34,394 bases of DNA. Source: CADEFX01 sp050260355. Its GTDB lineage: Bacteria > Pseudomonadota > Alphaproteobacteria > Rhizobiales > Hyphomicrobiaceae. The notes under the pieces were generated by a model. That model had not been told where the DNA came from. It worked only from the letters and a program-made list of their open reading frames with translations, and ran no database searches. Positions 33,339-34,394 of this stretch are shown piece after piece (the stretch's first letter is position 1; each line of letters begins with the position of its first letter). A program made the translations under genes and the position numbers. The stretch covers positions 1-34,394 of the forward strand of contig JBLNBZ010000116.1 in NCBI GenBank assembly GCA_050260355.1, given 5' to 3'.

Positions 33339-34394
33339 ATGAAAATTCGTACGTGGGCCACGGCAGCTGCGATTGCCGTTGCTCTTGCCGCGACGCCTGC
33401 GGCAGCCAAGACGTTTCGCTACGCGTTCCAAGGTGATCTCAACGCGCTCGACCCCTACACCTTGAACGAGACGTTCACGCTCGGCGCCATGGGCAACGTG
33501 ATGGAGGGGCTCACCAAGCGCGACAAGGATCTCAAGATCATTCCCGGCCTCGCCGAGCGATGGGAAATCGTCGATCCGCTGCGCTGGCGCTTCTATCTGC
33601 GCAAAGGCGTCAAGTTCCACAATGGCGAGGACTTCACCGCAGACGACGTGATCTTCTCACTCGACCGCATGCGCAGCCCGGGCTCGCAGATCAAGACGCG
33701 CGCTCCCGCCGACATGAAGGCCGTCAAGGTCGACGATCACACCGTCGATTTCATCCTGACGTCGCCCAACCCGATCCTGCATTACGAGTGGGATACCTGG
33801 TACATCTATTCCAAGAAGTGGGCCGAGGCCAACGGAGCCACGCAGGCGCAGTCCGCAACCGCAACCTCCCTCAACCCGTTCGCGCTCAAGGCCAACGGCA
33901 CAGGCCCGTTCATGATCGTCAGTCATGAGCCCGGCGTGAAGACCGTCTTCAAGCCCAACCCCAACTGGTGGGGCAAGCCCGAGCACAATCTCACCGAGGC
34001 CATCTTCACAACCATCAAGTCCGACGCAACACGCGTCGCAGCCCTGCTCTCGGGCGAGATCGACATGATGGACCCGGTGCCGGTGCAGGATATCGAGCGC
34101 ATCAAGAGCAACCCCGGCACTGACGTCCTCACCGGCCCCGAGCTCAGGACCATCTTCCTCAACATGGACCAGATGCGCGATGAGCTCCTCTACTCCAACG
34201 TCAAGGGCAAGAACCCGTTCAAGGACGCGCGCGTGCGCAAGGCCTTCTACCAGGCCATCGACATCGAGGCGATCAAGTCCAAGGTGATGCGCGGCATGGC
34301 GGTGCCCTCCGCCCTGCTGATCTCGCCCCTGCTCTACTCCCGCTCGGCCGAGTTCAAGCGCCATCCCTACGATCCCGAGGCGGCCAAGAAGCTT
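33339..34394 (+). CDS. ABC transporter substrate-binding protein, SBP_bac_5 family (3' truncated)
   Basis: From ATG 33339, after the ribosome-binding site GAGGAGG, 352 codons stay open to the window edge. A signal peptide is clear (KIRTWATAAAIAVALAATPAAA, cleavage after about residue 24). The family motifs are present: ALDPYTLNETFT, IIPGLAERWEIVD, YLRKGVKFHNGEDFTADDVI, SLDRM, NGTGPFMIVSHEPGV and KDARVRKAFYQAIDIEAIKSK. Ligands would be peptides or similar compounds. It is 183 bases after ggt on the same strand; the permease genes may lie beyond the edge. The sequence ends at AAGCTT. Confidence 0.93.
   Translation, partial: MKIRTWATAAAIAVALAATPAAAKTFRYAFQGDLNALDPYTLNETFTLGAMGNVMEGLTKRDKDLKIIPGLAERWEIVDPLRWRFYLRKGVKFHNGEDFTADDVIFSLDRMRSPGSQIKTRAPADMKAVKVDDHTVDFILTSPNPILHYEWDTWYIYSKKWAEANGATQAQSATATSLNPFALKANGTGPFMIVSHEPGVKTVFKPNPNWWGKPEHNLTEAIFTTIKSDATRVAALLSGEIDMMDPVPVQDIERIKSNPGTDVLTGPELRTIFLNMDQMRDELLYSNVKGKNPFKDARVRKAFYQAIDIEAIKSKVMRGMAVPSALLISPLLYSRSAEFKRHPYDPEAAKKL

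Overview
The window looks like chromosomal DNA of a GC-rich alphaproteobacterium, most likely Hyphomicrobiales (Rhizobiales). The evidence is a set of lineage markers: an Usg-family protein, a three-gene proton-translocating transhydrogenase operon (pntAA/pntAB/pntB) preceded by a tiny aa3-type cytochrome oxidase subunit IV gene, an alphaproteobacterial H-NS-like protein, a DUF1127 protein, an IalB-like protein, and groESL under a CIRCE operator. The sequence opens with GATC and ends with AAGCTT inside two truncated genes, so it may be a cloned insert of fosmid or cosmid size. No phage, IS element, CRISPR array or plasmid backbone is visible.

Layout. 1-1.4 kb: 3' end of a CCA-adding enzyme, an IalB-like secreted protein and a small membrane protein. 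1.4-5 kb: a flavin-dependent acyl-CoA dehydrogenase-like enzyme divergent from a GcvA-type LysR regulator, then nicotinate phosphoribosyltransferase. 5-7.8 kb: groES-groL with terminator, promoter and CIRCE, then an H-NS-like gene. 8.1-11.2 kb: usg, a large DUF3604 metal-dependent PHP-like protein and a closely linked Nudix hydrolase. 11.2-15 kb: uvrC with a long low-complexity insertion, DoxX, an ArsR-type regulator and a divergent NIPSNAP gene. 15.2-16.2 kb: an unrecognised secreted or lipoprotein gene. 16.6-19.8 kb: the pnt operon with its small cox gene. 20 kb: tRNA-Thr and DUF1127. 20.5-26.9 kb: a second LysR, an ETHE1/Blh-like metallo-beta-lactamase-fold enzyme, a degenerate SDR, an orphan peptide-binding protein and a two-gene MBL/EthD-like operon. 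27.2-34.4 kb: an NMT1/SsuA-like binding protein interrupted by an amber codon, an SMP-30 lactonase, then metY, alpha/beta hydrolase, gamma-glutamyltransferase and a peptide-binding protein on the same strand.

How genes may work together. The 29.3-34.4 kb run joins O-acetylhomoserine sulfhydrylase, a hydrolase, a secreted or cytoplasmic gamma-glutamyl-cleaving enzyme and an oligopeptide-type binding protein. This suggests uptake and breakdown of small amides, peptides or thiol conjugates, but that is inference from proximity. The pnt genes with the cox subunit belong to membrane energy metabolism. ArsR/NIPSNAP and the LysR/acyl-CoA dehydrogenase-like pair look like local regulator-target units.

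The observations most worth checking are: a 65-nt two-stem structured element just upstream of metY; the single in-frame TAG in an otherwise intact binding-protein gene; an SDR lacking the catalytic Tyr and Asn; a decayed duplicate of the ArsR 3' end on the far side of doxX; and the roughly 100-residue in-frame insertion in UvrC. I did not find a clear new defence or mobile system.
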